A DNA stretch of 64,000 nt from Opisthorchis felineus (taxonomy: Eukaryota; Platyhelminthes; Trematoda; Opisthorchiida; Opisthorchiidae), in assembly GCA_004794785.1 (NCBI GenBank), contig SJOL01004844.1:181904-245903 (forward strand). Direction: 5' to 3'. Both the position numbers and the translations under genes were made by a program. Below the pieces are notes generated by a model. The model was not told the origin of the DNA. It ran no database searches and worked only from the letters and a program-made list of their open reading frames with translations. This document shows, piece after piece, positions 10,228 through 25,200 of this stretch. The number at the start of each line of letters is the position of its first letter. Positions within the stretch are counted from its first letter, which is position 1.

Positions 10228-13200
10228 GTGAGTGCAAAAGAGTTAAATTGTGTACGACACCAATTTGGCATCTCACGATCTTTTATGTTACCCAATGTGC
10301 CTCAATTAACCTGGGATCCTGAAATAATAGTACGGTGGTTTTAAATCATGTAAGTTTTCAAGCAGCAGCTTTGGGTGTATTAGTTTTTGTATAGCAAGAT
10401 ACTTCTCAGGAGTAATCATTCTCAGGATGAGGTCTTTTGGTCAATTCGAGGTATCAATGGCTGGGGCCAGAGGAACTCTTGGTACGTTCTGCCCTAGAAA
10501 GTTCAATATTTCACCCAGGATGGTAAGAATATCCAGTGTACTAGACAATAACTCGGTAGGTTATTTTCTTGTTCTTCCCTGAAGAAGGATTTGAATAGGC
10601 TTGTGTTAACTGTTTGGATTGCATATTTGCCACGGATGGCCTTGGCTCTAAGTTGACAGCTTTGATGAGAAGAGTCAAAGCGCTTTGACTTTATCTTAGC
10701 TTATCAGAGGCTAATTTTGAAGCAGTTTCCATGGCTAGCTATGCAACGCTTTTCAGGTACTCTTTTGTTCTGCGTGATTCATAAAATTAACATTTTACCA
10801 GTTTTGAAAACCTTTCCCCTGCCTTCTCAATTACGTGAATATCCTGGTATTATGTTATGGTACTCCTTCACAAACTGAATTAGCTGATGTATAGAAATCG
10901 ATCCGGATTACACAATGCTACAAGCAAAAATCACCAAATCACTCGTACAACAGAACCATCATCTTTGCGAAGTTTGCTAATCTCTACAGCGATTTGACGC
11001 CGCTACCGACAGTGGTTGAACACTATATTATTCGGCCATCAGTGACCAAGCGGTAGTATGATTGACTCATACCCAGATACGAGGGGTATAGTCTTCAACT
11101 ACCAACCGGAAGTGTGCACATCCGAACCTCACTGGAGATTGGTGATAAGTTTTACCAAGGATGAGGCAGAATAAGAGAACTTTTTGACTTGACTTAACAG
11201 TCTCAACTGATTTCACTTACAGACTAAAATCCTTGAGATTTACGAATCTCTTCATTCTACTCCAAAGGAACCGACTGTAAGACAGCTGCGGTACCTACTG
11301 GACTGGCAAGAAAAATGTCACCAAGCCGGGAAGCCGGACTTAAAAGTCACCTGAAGCCTTTCGGCCAAACAGTGGGACTGACTCTCCGAACGACCGATTC
11401 ACCGGTCAATATGGTGCATATGAACGCAAGCACAGTACTGCTCAGCACCTTAAAATTGACGCCTTGCCAACTTGGTGTGCACCGATGATGCCAGCTGAAA
11501 CGTTTGCATCCAAATTACCCAGCTCAGCAAACATTACAGCGCCTATTTGTACAGTCAGAGGCATTAACATTCCCTCGAGAATCTATCTTCCATCAATGGT
11601 GGCTTACTTGGGACCCTACTAATTCTGAGGATTACTTAACGGTACCAGTTTACTCCACCGAACGCTCATAACAGCAAAAAGCAAACTGACAGACCATACT
11701 GTGGTTTCGCTGTGATTCAGTCCTGTTGAATATGCAATCGTGGATACCTTCTTAGCCTCCCATTGAACAGGCTACTTTGGATTACTAGTCCGTGTGCCCA
11801 GAAGACGTTCATGAGTGCGTTCTTCTAGCCACTACAATAAACAATGCGTTTCCTAGCACAAGCCGCTGCACATCAACCTGCCTGCGCGCAGTTTTCTGTT
11901 AATCTATTTGCAAATGCTTCTATACTGCCAACGTAAGTTTAAATGTGGAAAACAAGGATGACAGGCATCACGATGCTGACGTTTTCGGAAAAAATTTGCC
12001 CTTGTGTTCTAGCCTATAAGTGAACAGGGGGATGTAGGCTGTCAGATGAGTGGTTTGCCTTCTTGGCTAATTTGGACGCTACCTCAGGCTGTTACGGCGA
12101 GTGAGTTTGCCTGTCGTCTGGATGCGTCATTGTCCAGCGTATTTAAAAAGTATCCCCACCGGTTTTCGAATATCTGCACTTTATCATGGGCAGACATTTG
12201 CGCGGTGACCCAATTAAGTCAGTCAGTCAGAATTTGCAGCAATAGCTTCATAACTGCGAGTAGAACATAGTGTCTAAAAGTCCGGCGACTAATCGTTTAT
12301 ACCTGGATTGATTTTTCATCCGTCTGTGAGTTTGCTGAAAGGGGCAGCTAATCACCCGAGACAAACCAGATTTCAGGTGAATCGGTGAGTTCTGAACCCA
12401 ATGCCATTACGGAACATCAAACAATAAAGACAAATCAATCGCTGAGGCAGTTAAACAAGTAGGTGACTAGTCTCACTAAGTAATGGAATAAGGAAACTGG
12501 AATCCTCAAAGGAAAACGAGATTTAGCGTTTTGGTGGTGACCTGATTTTGAGGTCGATTCTCCTCACCAGCGTGTTATTCATGTTCTCAGCAAGTGATTT
12601 TTGCGTTCCGGTATGCGGAGGCGCCATTGGCTGTAGGGTGCTCTGCAGGGTTTCGTCACAACTTACGGGAGTTACACAGTATCCACCACAAATAAGGGTT
12701 GACCTGTACAATTGCGTTAATTCAACATTTTCCAGTGGGCATTTGAGACGGCCCATCTTTTATTTCCAGAATACCATCGGACCTGAGGTAGTTGATCCTG
12801 AGAAGGTGGAAAAGTATCAGTGTATCAATGTTCTTGAAAGTACAAGAGTCCTGTTGCAGAAGAATGCATTTAGACTGACAGAATAGAAAAACGCCTAATT
12901 GATGTAGGTAGGGACATTATCAAGATCCAACTATTTATCTATAAGTTATCCGCGCTTTTCAATTTAGCCTGCATTCTGTTAGATAGTTCCACTTAGTATT
13001 CAGGTTCCGTTGTGTTACACCGTGTTTATCTTTCTATTAACTACTGTCGGTTTCGCTGACTTGAGTCATAAGAATGTCAGAAATGCAACAATGAAGGATT
13101 CAGGGAGCGGACATCCGGAACACATGCATAGACATTCGTGCCCTAACCGTACTCCAAAGGCTTGCTTTGTTAGCTTAGAAAAGTAGAGGTGGAATGATGC

Positions 13201-16200
13201 TGGGAAAAACGAAGGAAATAATAGCAGAATGGCACAATGCGTCCTGGTGCATACCCTTTGATTGGCTCAGTGGTTAGAGCGCGAATTTACTCATCAGAAG
13301 AACCGTGGTTCGAACTCGACCTCTGCATCTCGACTTTCCCTGTCTAGGCTTGGGCAACCTGGCAGTATGCCAGCCCTCGTGCTTCCTTCGGGTGGCATGA
13401 CAGCTAGGCACCTAAAGGGTGTCACAGTTGAACGACTTTTTTGTCTCCTTCCCAGACTGTGTCAGGCATTCAGCGGAAGGAGATTTCGATGACTGCTTAT
13501 TTTCCAAACTAATAAAGCAGACAATTGCGAATCTTTCGGATTGTTGTGGCCATTCCATAGAGCCTTATAACGTCCATCGTGCCATGTTAAAATATAGTCC
13601 ACATATCTCAACAGCTCATGTCGGACTTCAAGCTTGTGCTAACTGACTAATCCTAGAGGTTACCGAAAAGCCACGAGCAGCTTAAGTTTTGCTTAGTTTT
13701 CCCCTGAATGGGTGAAATTGATTTATGTTGGAAATGCATTTTTAGCCCCCAATAAACATTAAAAGTTGCTGTGCTTCGAGTAACATCATCATACGACCGA
13801 GTCGTTCTGACAGCAGCAATGGGTGGGGCATCGGTTTTCGGGTTTTACACGACTACTGGTTGTCACCCAAGTCCTTTCATTCTCTGGCGCAGTTTTAGCG
13901 GACTTCCCCATCAAGGTCAAAAATCAGATTTCTTCACTGAATGCTAAGACGTGCGCGTCTTGAAAATTTAACATTTATGATAAAATTTTAAAGATATATG
14001 GAAACTCTGGGATGATTTTTTTTGCCAAATGACTATAGCACTTACTTTGTTTCCAGATCAAAGTGGACATCAGGTGGAATCGGTTTTATCTTGCGGTCCA
14101 AAACCTCTCCTTGCATTTGCGTGAATTGAATGAGCCAGTTCATCGGTGTACTGTGGAATGGGATAATTAATCACACACATTCCTGACTGTCCATAACCCT
14201 CGTTTCACGGGAATTCTTTCTACATGTTATAGGACTCAGTAATTCTGGCACATGCATCTTCAAGTAAGAAGCTAGATGAAGCGCGTTTTCGTGCACCTCT
14301 TTGAATCTTTTATTAAAACCAGTCGTTCTAGCACTCTCTTCGACTGGTCACCAATTTCACAGGCAAAGTTTTGGGTTTGCAAAGCCGGACTGTTCTAACT
14401 ATGGCTAGTGTTTATGAGTCGTGATCACTATACTTGGAGGTTTGAAGAGAATTGTCCAGGTCTGCAAGAGCAAGAGTTTTCTGTGCTCATGGTTCCGGCT
14501 GCTGCACCTTCGTGGACAGGTCTTCTGTAAATTACGGCTTCAGAAAAGTGTTGCGAATGTCGTACTGGCTTCTACCACATAACCTTGCTTGGTCGAAGCA
14601 ATAGTTCACGGATTCGACCTCAAAACCCCATTTAAAAAATTGTTCGGAGACCGCAGTTTAATAATGTTGAAATTTTTAAAAGCAGCAGTCGGCTTTATGG
14701 TATCATCATCATCATTATTATCGTCATTAGAAACAGAAACATCAGAGGAGAACCGTGGTTCCTTATTGCCTTACAACCATGGAAATTTATGTAATAATGG
14801 AAAGAACGAAAATCAGAACACGGGGGGATTTCAGGTCAGCCTACCACAAAAGTCCGAGGTGTCCGCACCTGCAACACAGTCAGACAATCTGGAAAGGAAC
14901 TGACAACATTTATACCACTGACATCGTTCAGTATTTCCAGCCAAACACAGAGATGGTCAGGTGGATCCCATTTGGAAGCCAAACAGCACCAGCGACACCC
15001 AATGTTTTGTAACACCCCTATCCCTCTTCTGCCATGTTAAGTTTTCTCCACCTCTAGGTTTCCGCCACCCCGAATGAGGCACGGAAGCAGCTCTCGTCTC
15101 AATCACATTCCAATTACGGTGCCTCCAGCCGATTCCAGCTATTGTTCTGAGGCCTCATTGGTCAAAGTCTTGAACATGCTTCACCAGCGACGACTGTGTC
15201 TCACAACCGTGCAACAATACAGCCCGCACTTTAGTCTCGTACGCCTTCCCCATGAGACTCTGATTTTTCTGGAGGCCACAAGTGACACAAATCAGCAACA
15301 TGCAATGCTGACTGTCGATATTTGTGCATTACTTTGTCCGTCACACTACCGACAGAGATAATGCAGCGATATTCCGTAACTTCTAGTTCCTCTTCTTGAA
15401 TTATCGGTGACATGTTCAAAGGTTATTCATCCCGCAGCATAACTTTGCATTTTGTGGGTGGAAAGCATATGCCAAAGGATCGGGGCACTTTGGCCAAAAT
15501 TTCTAGTAATACTTGCGGTTCCTTCGTTTCAAAAATGAAATCAGTGTATGCACAGTTCAGGTCGACAAGGTTCTTGCACGAACAGATCTAAACACCGGGG
15601 TTTGGGTCTCAGTTTCGACCGACCATCTCAGGATCGATGAACTTAAAAGTAAATGGATAAATTGGGCAGCCTTGTTGGACCACTGCTTGTGGGGGAAGCT
15701 TTACGAGGGCCTCTCATGCACACCCAAGCGTCTACAATTACGTGAAGAGTGAATGATGCTCACGAACTTCTGGATCATGCCCCATCGCACAAATGTTTGG
15801 ACGAATGAATCGATCGACAAAGGGAATATGAAGACTTTAGAGCTTTTATGCACGTGTCCCCGTATCTTAAACTTGACAGAGCGTGGATATGTGGTTTACA
15901 AAACCCTTTTCCGGCCGAAATCTCACCTGCTTTTATCGGGTCACATTTTGACCTGCTTTCGTAAGACGGCGGAAAACGATCGGAGTAAGGGGTCTAGTTA
16001 AAACGGGAGCCAAGCTAATCACTCTGTGATTGCCACACTGACTGTGGGCATCTTTCTTTGAATATGGGTGCTATCGATTCTCCGGGGTTTGCTAGAAGGG
16101 TATCTTCTAGATAGACGCAAATAAATAAATAAATAAATAATAAGCACTAACTGACGATTTTACACCTGTCTTTGAACACGGCGAACGATAGTTCAGGACC

Positions 16201-19200
16201 GACAGCTCGATCAAGCTTGATGAGGAAAAGGCATTTGAAGCCGTCTGAGGTCCCAAGTTCACTGTCCAGTACTTCGTTGTGGGTGGCAGGTGGCTAGTTG
16301 AATTGTTCTGTATAGTGCTCAGATCAACAACTCAGGCTTTCTTTGTTAAAGGTGAGAGAGGCATTTTTATAGCCGATTTACTGTTCGATTGATTCGATTG
16401 CGACGGACGTAGTTGGTGATATTTTGACCCTGTTTGACATTTGTGTGGACTTAGGCATTCACTATAGCTTCTATGCTACCGGTTCATACAAAAAAAGACT
16501 GAATTATTTTGACCTGAACTGTCATCGCAGCACCGAGATGTGAATCATTACAAGCGAATTGAACACTATAATCAATGGGCCACTCTATTCATGTCAATGT
16601 AGTTTTCGCTTATAGGCTCAACGTGTCACGAACCGAAAGTAATGAAGCGATGGGATAAGTTGCATTTGTAAAATCATAGTCATTAGTTTGTTACTTGTCC
16701 CTAGCTGCGTCTTGAGTTTGCTTATTGCAACAGTGACTTAGCTCGAACCAGCGTGTCGTAGGTGAAAAATACCGGGTTTTTCGGGAAAAAAGTTTCTGTT
16801 TTAAACACGAATAATGACTTCCAGCGATTTCGGTCTGTGTAATCAAAAGTCAGCAGAAACCGATAGGTTATTCCGATAGAAAATTGGGAGAACCAGCCGT
16901 GGTTTTTCCGAACACTTATCTAATGAAAAATTAGTGCACTTGTCTGCGCACTGTCGCCTGTTCCCTCAATGGAACAATGTGGGAACTCACAACGCATGCT
17001 CACAATACAATACGGCTGAATCATATAGGACTCTTACGAAAACGCACATAATCCTGGGAAACTTCTCTCGTGCTCCAATCCCTGACCTCTACTGTCCAGG
17101 TCGGACAACATAATGCATACCTTCCTAGTTTTACCGTTACCCGACAAATGGTCTGATTTATTTTAGAACACAGTCATCAGTCGACATCCTGTTTCTAATA
17201 TCAGTGGTTCATCAACTTTCAAAGTGCATTTAGGTCGATAAACAACTCCACAGTCTACCGTAATATCTCGCAAAAATAACCTCCACATAAGCTAATCAGT
17301 TCTGCAATGGTTTGAGCTGATTTCTTTCTGGTCAGACCAGAGGTACCTCTTGAAACCGCAGAAACAGCCTCAAGGCACTTTTTCTCGGAAGACCCTATGG
17401 TAAAAAACATCGCAGCCATTGAAAAGACTGACTGTATCCGAAAAATGCGGGGGTAATCGTGAAACATTCAATAGCAGACAGGTGCAGTAGCCTGATATAT
17501 GGTGATCGATCGAGCAGCTCAGTGTATCAGATACGGATAAAGTGTACTGGATGTAGACGATCTTCTCTCTGGAACGGTTCCCGAACTCACACACTCTTGA
17601 GGTTCTGGTAGGATGGCAACACAGATCCAGACGGTTTGAAATGCAAACATCCTTACCACTATCATAGTTTGTATAGTGTGATGTATTACCTGTGAGTATC
17701 GCTCACCTCATCACCGTTTTCCGTGCTTTCCTTCTTTGAAACACCCATTCAGTCATCACTTCGTGCAATGAACGGAGCAAACAAATTTCGTACTTTAGCA
17801 TTACTATGTTATTTTAATCGAATTCAGCACCATTGTCGTGGTTGTACTGAACTCTTCCGTCATCTGGCATGATAACAAACTAATTCATTCATAATGGAAC
17901 CGTGTAGAGTTGTCATCATATATTTTCTTCCCTAGAGGCGAACAAAATCAATGGCGTAGTTTTAAAACTGCAAGCGATATCTCTCGGGGTGTGCAGGCTC
18001 GAAAGTACCATAGCAACGAATGTTTAGTGGGACAGGTTGGGAAATCCAGTTTGACAACTTGAGCGTGCATATGTGCGGTAGAAGCCACGCGATTAGTTTT
18101 GTCTGTGTGTACTTCACGCATTGAGGCCTAAGTGCAAATAATGGTGAAGGAATAACAGAGAGAGAGAGATGTATGTATGTATTCATCACACTGGTGGAGA
18201 GCGGTGGTAAGCCATGTTCAGTTAGCTACCGCACCAGTTACGTCACCTTGGTCTTGTTCTTGGTATGGTGGCTACTTGATTATGAACTGTCCCTAAAATG
18301 GCGACACAGATTGAACAAGAAACAACTTTAGAACGGAAGGTAGAAAGCAAACCGCCGGGCTTAGCCTCGGTATCCCATGCCATCTGCAAGACTGGAATTC
18401 TGTAAACCATCCCTCCGATGGACCGACAAGTCAGTCATTTTGGCGATATCATGTAGCCGATAGTGCTGTACATCTAGCGGCTTTTCAGTGCTCCAATCAC
18501 TTAACGGATTTTTCCAATTTAACTGAGGTTGTATATGCGCTGTCGACGTTCAACTGGCGCCGCGTCCCTAAACCTACATATGGGCTTTTCGATGCTTAAA
18601 CAGAATCAACGAACCCTACTATCCAAAGGTGAATAGTACTATAACCTACCTAAGAACCTAAGTACAACCTAATGGTCATACTAATCTGCCGCTCTTAGCT
18701 GATTTCTATCCGGGATTTCTGCGAGTTTGAATCTACCTTAAGTTTCCTAAGACGCGCAGTATTAGGTGTAATCTCCTGCACGACTGAAACAGCTGCACAC
18801 CGCTTGTCGACTTTTCTGTATTGGTTAGTTTTATTTTGAATATAAATTCCAGATTCGAAAATTCCTTATTATTCGTTGATTCAAGGCAGAAGAGGTTTAC
18901 TGTAAACCAGCCAAAAGTTTTGTGCTCACTCACAAAACTCACAGTATTCCTGTCCGCATTGGAACTGAATCGGTAGCCAGTGAGTTTACGAAAACACTCA
19001 TATAACAGATGACTCAAACTGTGACTTGTTACGTACATTTGCTTACTCTACATCACCAAAGTGTCACTAATTGGATCCTGTGTCACCAATGAGCAAGTGA
19101 GTCTTATCGTTGAGTGTGGGTTTTTTACCCGAAATTACTTCTTGCATTTTGATGAGTTGACGAACAAACGCGTAAGTTAATGGTTCCTTCGGTCAGTGCA

Positions 19201-22200
19201 CTTAAATGGTCACAATGTACATAATTCGAAATGGGTCGGATTATCTGTTTCACACAACGATCAGCATAAAAACTCAATAACAATATTAGGGTTGGGTATT
19301 AGGTTGGACTGCAACTCCACTGAAGCGTCAAGATTCTGATTCAGAGCCAATCACATATATATGTGTGTACCCCTTTTGGACGGAGAGAACGGAGTTTCTT
19401 GTCATAATGGCAATGGACTCAGCTGTAGCCAGGAGGTACTGTTCTACGGTATTTGGCTGATTTTTTGGGACCTTGGAGATGATTTTGGAGGAAGAATTCG
19501 TGTCTACTTGGTGCTTGGTTCCGACCAAATGGGCCATAATATCTTTTGAAACACTGTCAGACTTATTCCGAACCAGGCTAGGTGGTATTCCCGAACAGTC
19601 CTGCCAAGAACCAGGTTGTCCTACCAAAATATCCTACCGCATAGCAGCATTGGAAGGAAGACACTAGTACAGCCACATCTGGGTCAGGGTGCTTGTCCTT
19701 CAGGTTGAGGTTTGCCATGGCTTTTGAACAAAGCCCGCTCCACAGGATCGCACCTAGAAATGTCAACTATAGCAAGCTTTTCAGTACACGGTGGACCAAG
19801 AGGGAGTTCACCTTTGAAAAGAGATCGGAGAAAGATAAAAACCAGGACGGGAAGAGTGATTCATTTCTTTATCCATTTGGAAGCTTTTGATACAGTGAAC
19901 TGCTTGTTTTGTTGTATGGCCGTAGCAAAAATATAGTTCAATACTTATGAAAATGAATGTTGTTCTCTTAAAAGGTTGTTTAGAAGTTGCTGTGGGTTCA
20001 TAGATTGATTCTCACGCTTTTCAAATGTTGAATACAGCTCATAGATGAGTAGACGCGCCAATTTTCATTTGCGAATTCTATTGTTCCGCATTTATGAAAA
20101 CTGACAAGAAAGCACCAACAATGGCTGTCTGATTGGAGGTTTCTGTGCAAAGCGCATAGGAAAAGGTGCAATACGAAGAAGAACTACTGCTGATGAGTGT
20201 ATTTCGTTGGTTTGCCTTTCAACACAGGTCGTTTCATTGGGGCCGCTTGGACGAAAGGCGTGCAACTCAAACACTGGCTTTGAGAGAAATCCTGCACACT
20301 GCCACATTAAAATGTTAGAACTTATTCTAACCTAGGGATACATGACCGTCTATTCCAAAATAATACCATTTCCCTCAAAATTTTGGTGCTTATGAACAGA
20401 TATGAGATTAGTGAATAAGATGGACTCAATTATAGATGGAATGCACTACTCATAACGTTGCTGAAAACTCTTCGACAGCCCACGAGTGGTTTCGCCCTCC
20501 TTGGGGCTCATCAGGTAGGCTCAGTCCCCGAGTTTCTGTCAACCGTATGTTCTACTTGAGCCCAAATTACACAGATTTCGACAAATACCCTCATCTGTAT
20601 ATCAATTTGATTTTGACGGGAGACTCACCTGGGACCCAGCTGACTCAATTAGTCATTCACTTGAGGACTGCCGATTTGCTAGGACCGAATGGAGTACAAG
20701 CCACTTGCCGTGACTATTTGTCAATCACCTAGGATCTGGACTGGTTCATCCGTTAACCTTAACTTTAGGATTAGAGTGAGTAAGAGAACATTTGTTTGTT
20801 GCTCCCGCTAGTGCCCTGTGCTAATGGTGACTGACGAGTACGTGGCGGAAGCTCTCCTCGGAGATCATTGTTCAGGCTCATACCTGGCATTTAGCTGACG
20901 TGTCCAGTTAAGTCTTCCGGTTAGATCAATCAGGATGGATAGAAGGCACTTCATTATTTAGGTTGACAAAGGTTCAATGCGTGTTAATGTCTAGGACCCC
21001 AGTCAATGAAATCTCTAATTATGTTTTGAAGCCACACTGAAGCATACATTGGTCACAGAGCTCTAATGCACACCAGGAGGTCTAGCTATTTCGAAGTGAA
21101 AGTCTGGCGTGCTGCTTGTGATTGGCAGTTTACCCACCTAGCAGCTAAAGCCACCAGGGAAAACAATCATAACTTAGTACAATTAACACAGTCTACTTTT
21201 AGTTGCGTGTATTCGGCTGTGTGTAAAAACTCGTCACAAAGGTTGATCATGGTAACCGAAACGTTGGGAATAAAGGCATACCCCATTGCACCCAGTTGGA
21301 GCTCCAAAAACTTGCCTAATTATTACACACACGGCGCCCAACCTGTTTCACGAAATCTGAGCCAAATTTGCCACAGGTTGCCTATTCATAATCCAAACCA
21401 CGTCAGTCGCGCGACTGTATTGTCGACCGACAAATGACAAATGAGCACGCTTAAGTGGACGTGTTTAGGGGCCGAACTCACCTGCTTAATATGAATCCCA
21501 CTTACTGTGTGTACATGGGAGTCAGAAGCACTGCGTTTAGACTTTGAGAATTTCATAACAAGGTCTTCTGAGACAATGAAAAACATCTACTAAATTTGAC
21601 AAACTTCATGAGTTCACCGCTCATTTCATTCTGTTTCATAATATCATAACCAAGTTTCTCGTGTGTTGCGTTTTCTTCCGAGCTTTTCCTATTGACCGCG
21701 TGCATAGTGAATGCTAATTGTGGTTTAAGTTGCAGTGAATGAGCACAATTCATTCCAAATGGTATGGGTGTTCGTGGATTTGTTTGGCACGTATAATGAG
21801 GAGGCAGTAACAACTTGGACAGATCACATCCAGGTTTTATAAAAGAACTAATGAATGAATCGGTTACACCTGGTTATGCGACTCAATTTTGACCAATTTA
21901 CTCAGCCCAGTAACACAGCCCGTTTGTTTATTCCCCTAGGAAATATTGTCCAAGTATCCTCAAATCAAAACTCTCATGGGACCCGATCCACGTGTTGCCT
22001 TGTATATCACTGCAGAGGTGATCTTTCAAGTTTTCATGGCCACACTTATCTCAGTCTATCAGCCGAATTGGTTCGTTTGGCTTGTGCTCACCTACGCTGT
22101 GAGTGGGACAGTGAATCATTCGTTGGGCTGTGCGATTCACGAAGTTGGACATAATTTAGCTTTCGGACACAAATACGGCACGGCAAACAGGGTCTTATCT

Positions 22201-25200
22201 TTGTTCTGCAATTTGCCCATGGCTGTTCCGCTGGCTATCTCGTATAAAAAGTACCACCAGGCACACCACAGGTTAGTTTATATTTGTTTGATAACCTACA
22301 TATGAATTATACCAGTGTGCCCGATAATCTTTTGTCTTCCATAGGATGAGCTCAAGAAAACATGTTGGTTGACGCACGAGCCGTTGATTATAAGGTTCAC
22401 TGCTCAAGTACTCCGCCTGCTTCCTCGACTATCCCTAGTTAACCTGACCGTATTCCTCCATTGAAGATTGTGTCCGGCACCACAAGCTGTGTTAGTTAGG
22501 CCATGTATTGTGCATGCCGAACCATCGTTTGTCGAGGAGAGTGCTGTTTTCCGTGCCCAGTTCAGAGTGACGGAAGCAGGGAGGTGGCCAACCCTTGACC
22601 TGCAGAGAGATATGAAAGAGATTATGAAATGTTTGGGTGCTTTCGGTGCTATTTGCCTTCCAGGATGGGGACCGCGTGATCCCCAGTGCGCCTAGTTGGA
22701 GACGCTGCAAGATATGGCTGCCAAACGATGTCAGTGGTGTTCTTGTCGTCAGTTTCTATCCAGATTGCCTGAATGAGTGTCTGGAAGTGTAGACACCTCG
22801 GAATGATTGTCATAAGCTAGCACTAAGTCCCTTTCCTGTCCAATTTTATTGTCTTCTTCACAATAAGGCTTTCAAATAAGTCATGGTTGTGTAGTAGCGA
22901 AACATCAGTGTTGAACACTGATGTCATGCTGTCGATGATGATGTATCTTAGCCTTCGTGTTTCCCTCAGGGTGCGCCAAAGGGGTTATAACTGGGCTATT
23001 CGATTTGACCCCGGGATTCTGACTTTTTTCAATTCACTTTGGTTTTTAGTCAGATGCATACTCTTGCTTCGTCTAACTTTCCCTTTTTTAACTCGCTTCG
23101 TTTCTCAGTCAAATTTCTTGTTTCACTTTTATAGTTGCACGCAACCTTTTATTGCGCACATCAATTATTCTCATTTTCAAGGTGTGCAAACATTTAACTG
23201 ATGGTTGTATTGTTGATATTAGCAACTGCCGTTAAGTGAGTCAGTGTTGGTGGCTGACTTGAGAATTATTATAATTATCGGTTCTTCTTAGTTATTGTTC
23301 TATCGGACATACTGAACTATTGGTTGTTCATATTTCTAAATCATTTTGCCATCAGTTTTTGAATTAACAGTGATTTAAGCTTGCACAACATCCGCCAACT
23401 AACGAAATCCTCAGGACTAGATCCTTCTTCAAAGCCAACATGCTTTCCAGTCCTTATGTGTTCACTCTGACAAGGATGCTCCCAAGCAGCGCCTGTGAAA
23501 CTTTAAGGACAGAAAGACAACTCTGCATGAGGAAATCGATCTATAGAACGCCGTTTCAACTTGCCAATTCCCTTGTGCCCATATCAAACTTCAGAATCAA
23601 ACGATGAAGTTTGTTGAGAGGTCCACTTGGCAACTACAGTTGAAGTTGATACACACATCATCAAGGCATGAGCTTCGTCTTTTGAACCAGAAACCAGTTT
23701 CAGTTCTGTTAAAGGGCTTACTCCACCATACCACTGTGGGGTCAATCTTAGTCTATGGCTGTACAACTTGGTGTCTTTTATCTTAAGGCTTTCAAAGTCT
23801 CCAAGCGTGTGATCATTATCTTCGTGGCATGACAAGCGTTAGCTGGCTACAAGATGTCCTTATCGAACTTGGTCGTAAGGAGTCGGATTCACTAGGTCAG
23901 TAAGTTAATCTTGTCAATTTAAGGTAGTTGGAGCATCTACTATCCGTAGCAAACAACCTTCTTCCCCACACACACTTGTTAGTAAAAGGTTATCGCAGGA
24001 AAATAGAACAAAGAGAACAAATAAAACAAATTTCTCCGAAAATAGCTGGAGCAAAGTTCAGTCTATTGATTGGTTCAGCAGCATAGACGTGGATATTCCA
24101 TTATACAGATACTGATCGACCAGCTGTCTTCTTCAAACCTGCGTTCAAACAATCTGTGCTGCACAGCGGAATCTAAGCCCATTAACTGCTGGCATGCTGA
24201 GATTTCACCTTTGGGTGCATGAAGTATTATTTTATTTAGCTTTACTTGATGCCCTGCCAGAATGGCACTTACTTTCTCTAAGCTAGAACGCAGAATCATC
24301 CGGTTTGGAAGGAGAACACACTTGCCACAGTCACAGACTCAATGATTCTATCACTTAACAGTCTGCATTCCCCGCCTAATCGCCGCTTCTCGAAGAAGCC
24401 GTTTGTTCGGATACCCATTCATTCTCTGTTTTGTGCAATGAACAGTACAATCAGTTCCGTACTTTTAACGCGTCCCTGATCATGCTACTGTGGCCGCGAT
24501 AGCAGACCAAAGCCATCGTGTCAAGGTATTCTCTGTTCCACTGATGGACAAAGACAGCAACTTAGTTTAAAATTGCACGTGGTACAACTCAGAAGTAAAT
24601 TGGTACAATAGGCAATGACAATTAGATGTACTGGGCTGATATGGGAAAAAGTTTGGCAAGAGCAGATTAGACGTCATAGAACCAGTGGCCGAAGAAGACC
24701 GTCTCTCATCTGCAAGAGGAGCTAGTAACCTCAAGATTCGAAAAGAGGGGAAACAAACGCTCACCGAACAGCCTAATGTTAACGTCGCTTAACACATCAC
24801 GTGTCTTACTTCCGCCCTGCCCAGTGATGTGTACTGACTCACTACTCGTGACCTCTAGCTCACACCCCGTTAAATTATGGTCAAATTAGCAGCCTAGAAA
24901 CCATTTATAGTCACAGCGAATTTGGAACACCATCATTTAAATTGGTGTCAACCAAAGTGAATCCTTAACCAAGACGCTTGCCCTGAGCCTATGAACAGAG
25001 TTGTTATACGCTCCTAGGGACGTCCATTAGGTCAGGCTGCCATCAACTTTGCCAAAACTTCACCTGTCCTCATTGTCAACTGAAAATTCTCCCTGAATTG
25101 TTTATATGAACACCAGTACGATGCCGTAGTATATGGTGTATCGACATTCATTGTGTTTCTCTTATATCTCACTGGTTCGGAATATTTCTTAAAGCCGAAG

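Larger units (their letters stand above)
10228..21939 (+). other. DEGS intron 1 (11.7 kb)
   Basis: Starts GTGAGT and ends TTCCCCTAG. It holds a weak SM-alpha-like SINE (11035-11185), a tRNA-type SINE (13255-13450), a - strand LINE (14700-16000), an AAAT microsatellite (16117-16141) and a hammerhead repeat (20436-20985). The stretches 11186-13254, 16142-20435 and 20986-21939 show nothing I can name beyond short ORFs. Confidence 0.85.

Noticed and set aside
13255..13330. Functional tRNA gene
   Set aside because: A and B boxes are present but acceptor and T arms do not close, and the same body follows in two other copies, so it is a SINE.
14589..15361. + strand ORFs at 14589, 14755 and 15074
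   Set aside because: They are shadows of, or overlap the tail of, the - strand LINE at 14700-16000.
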